Source of the DNA: CAIUVD01 sp044338255
GTDB lineage: Bacteria > Planctomycetota > UBA11346
Direction of reading: 5' to 3'
NCBI GenBank assembly: GCA_044338255.1
Contig: JBIILZ010000165.1
Location: 1 to 6,360, forward strand
DNA length: 6,360 bases
In this document: piece by piece, positions 5,989 to 6,360 of the stretch
Layout of the letters: every line of letters begins with the position of its first letter
Numbering within the stretch: position 1 is the first letter of the stretch
Made by a program: the position numbers and the translations under genes
Notes under the pieces: generated by a model
Seen by the model: the letters and a program-made list of their open reading frames with translations, nothing else
Told to the model about the DNA's origin: nothing
Databases searched by the model: none

Positions 5989-6360
5989 CGGTGCGATGGG
6001 ATAACCGCCGCCCTGGCTCGCCGGAACTGGTAGGTGACTGATCTGATGCCATTGGCGCGGTTGATGAGTCGTGCGACCAGATTGTTGAATCCTCCATCTT
6101 TCCGTTGGTGATGTGGTGCTTGGCGTAGGTAATGATTTCTGCGGCACTGCGTCGTAGTGATGCGGCGAAAGCTTGGATGGGCTGCACCGCGCTCTTGGCC
6201 GCGAGTACGATCCAATCGTCGAGGGCGATCGTGGCCCAATGGCATTGCGTTAAGCACTCATTTTTTCACGATTTTCCGAGCATAGGGATGCAGTGGTTTT
6301 CGCGAAGCTGATCGACCAGCCCGAGTCTTCTTTTTCCATCGTTCGATACGTCGAATGGCC
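5964..6360 (-). pseudogene. ISL3-type transposase remnant, 3' part
   Basis: Read on the minus strand from the window edge, the remnant shows the C-terminal part of a DDE transposase resembling the ISL3 group. A W..W motif occurs in HWATIALDDWIVLAAKSAV. It is followed by FAASLRRSAAEIITYAKHHI and then TNGKME, where the Glu would be the last catalytic acid. After a one-base deletion at about 6088-6094 the frame resumes as FNNLVARLINRANGIRSV, as expected for E-G-F-N-N. Upstream, the same frame has a TGA at 6266-6268, so at least two lesions are present. The final codons lie in the 27-bp repeat and do not look like a normal transposase end, so the 3' terminus was probably replaced by recombination. 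The element's 5' part lies beyond the window. It is non-functional as seen. The family assignment is from motif recall, not a search. Confidence 0.65.

Overview
The window holds a two-gene, leftward (minus-strand) secreted polysaccharide-degradation locus, with transposon debris at its right edge and a perfect 27-bp inverted repeat on both sides. The host looks like a Gram-negative-type bacterium with a GC-rich genome and AGGA/AGGAG ribosome binding sites. A free-living polysaccharide degrader (for example a PVC-group bacterium) would fit, but nothing in the sequence fixes the taxon.

Layout from left to right. Positions 1-435 carry fragments and one small hypothetical ORF (140-328), which contains the left copy of the 27-bp repeat. 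Positions 436-3006 (minus) encode a secreted polysaccharide lyase of family PL8 (hyaluronate / chondroitin AC / xanthan lyase family), with the catalytic Asn-His-Tyr-Arg-Glu set visible. A 73-bp gap containing a perfect 11-bp-arm GC hairpin separates it from the upstream gene at 3080-5539 (minus). That gene encodes an 819-residue secreted multidomain protein: an extended signal peptide, a 134-residue beta-rich module, a Gly/Ser/Thr linker, two about 82% identical PA14-like repeats, and a roughly 320-residue beta-rich C-terminal domain that I do not recognise. Positions 5540-5961 are AT-rich, without genes, and dense in short perfect palindromes. Positions 5964-6360 (minus) hold the decayed 3' part of an ISL3-type transposase, whose last codons lie inside the right copy of the 27-bp repeat.

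The most interesting signal is that the lyase and the protein encoded upstream of it begin, directly after their signal peptides, with the same type of 134-residue module (LDY..GSW.VD.Y ... DMRY ... FHATF ... SD.A.AKV..RR.G). I infer that the two proteins are exported together and share a binding or anchoring module: one protein cuts an acidic polysaccharide, and the other probably binds it or displays it at the cell surface. The upstream protein is compositionally mosaic, with an AT-richer 3' third. Together with the flanking inverted repeat and transposase remnant, this suggests assembly by recombination or acquisition as an island.
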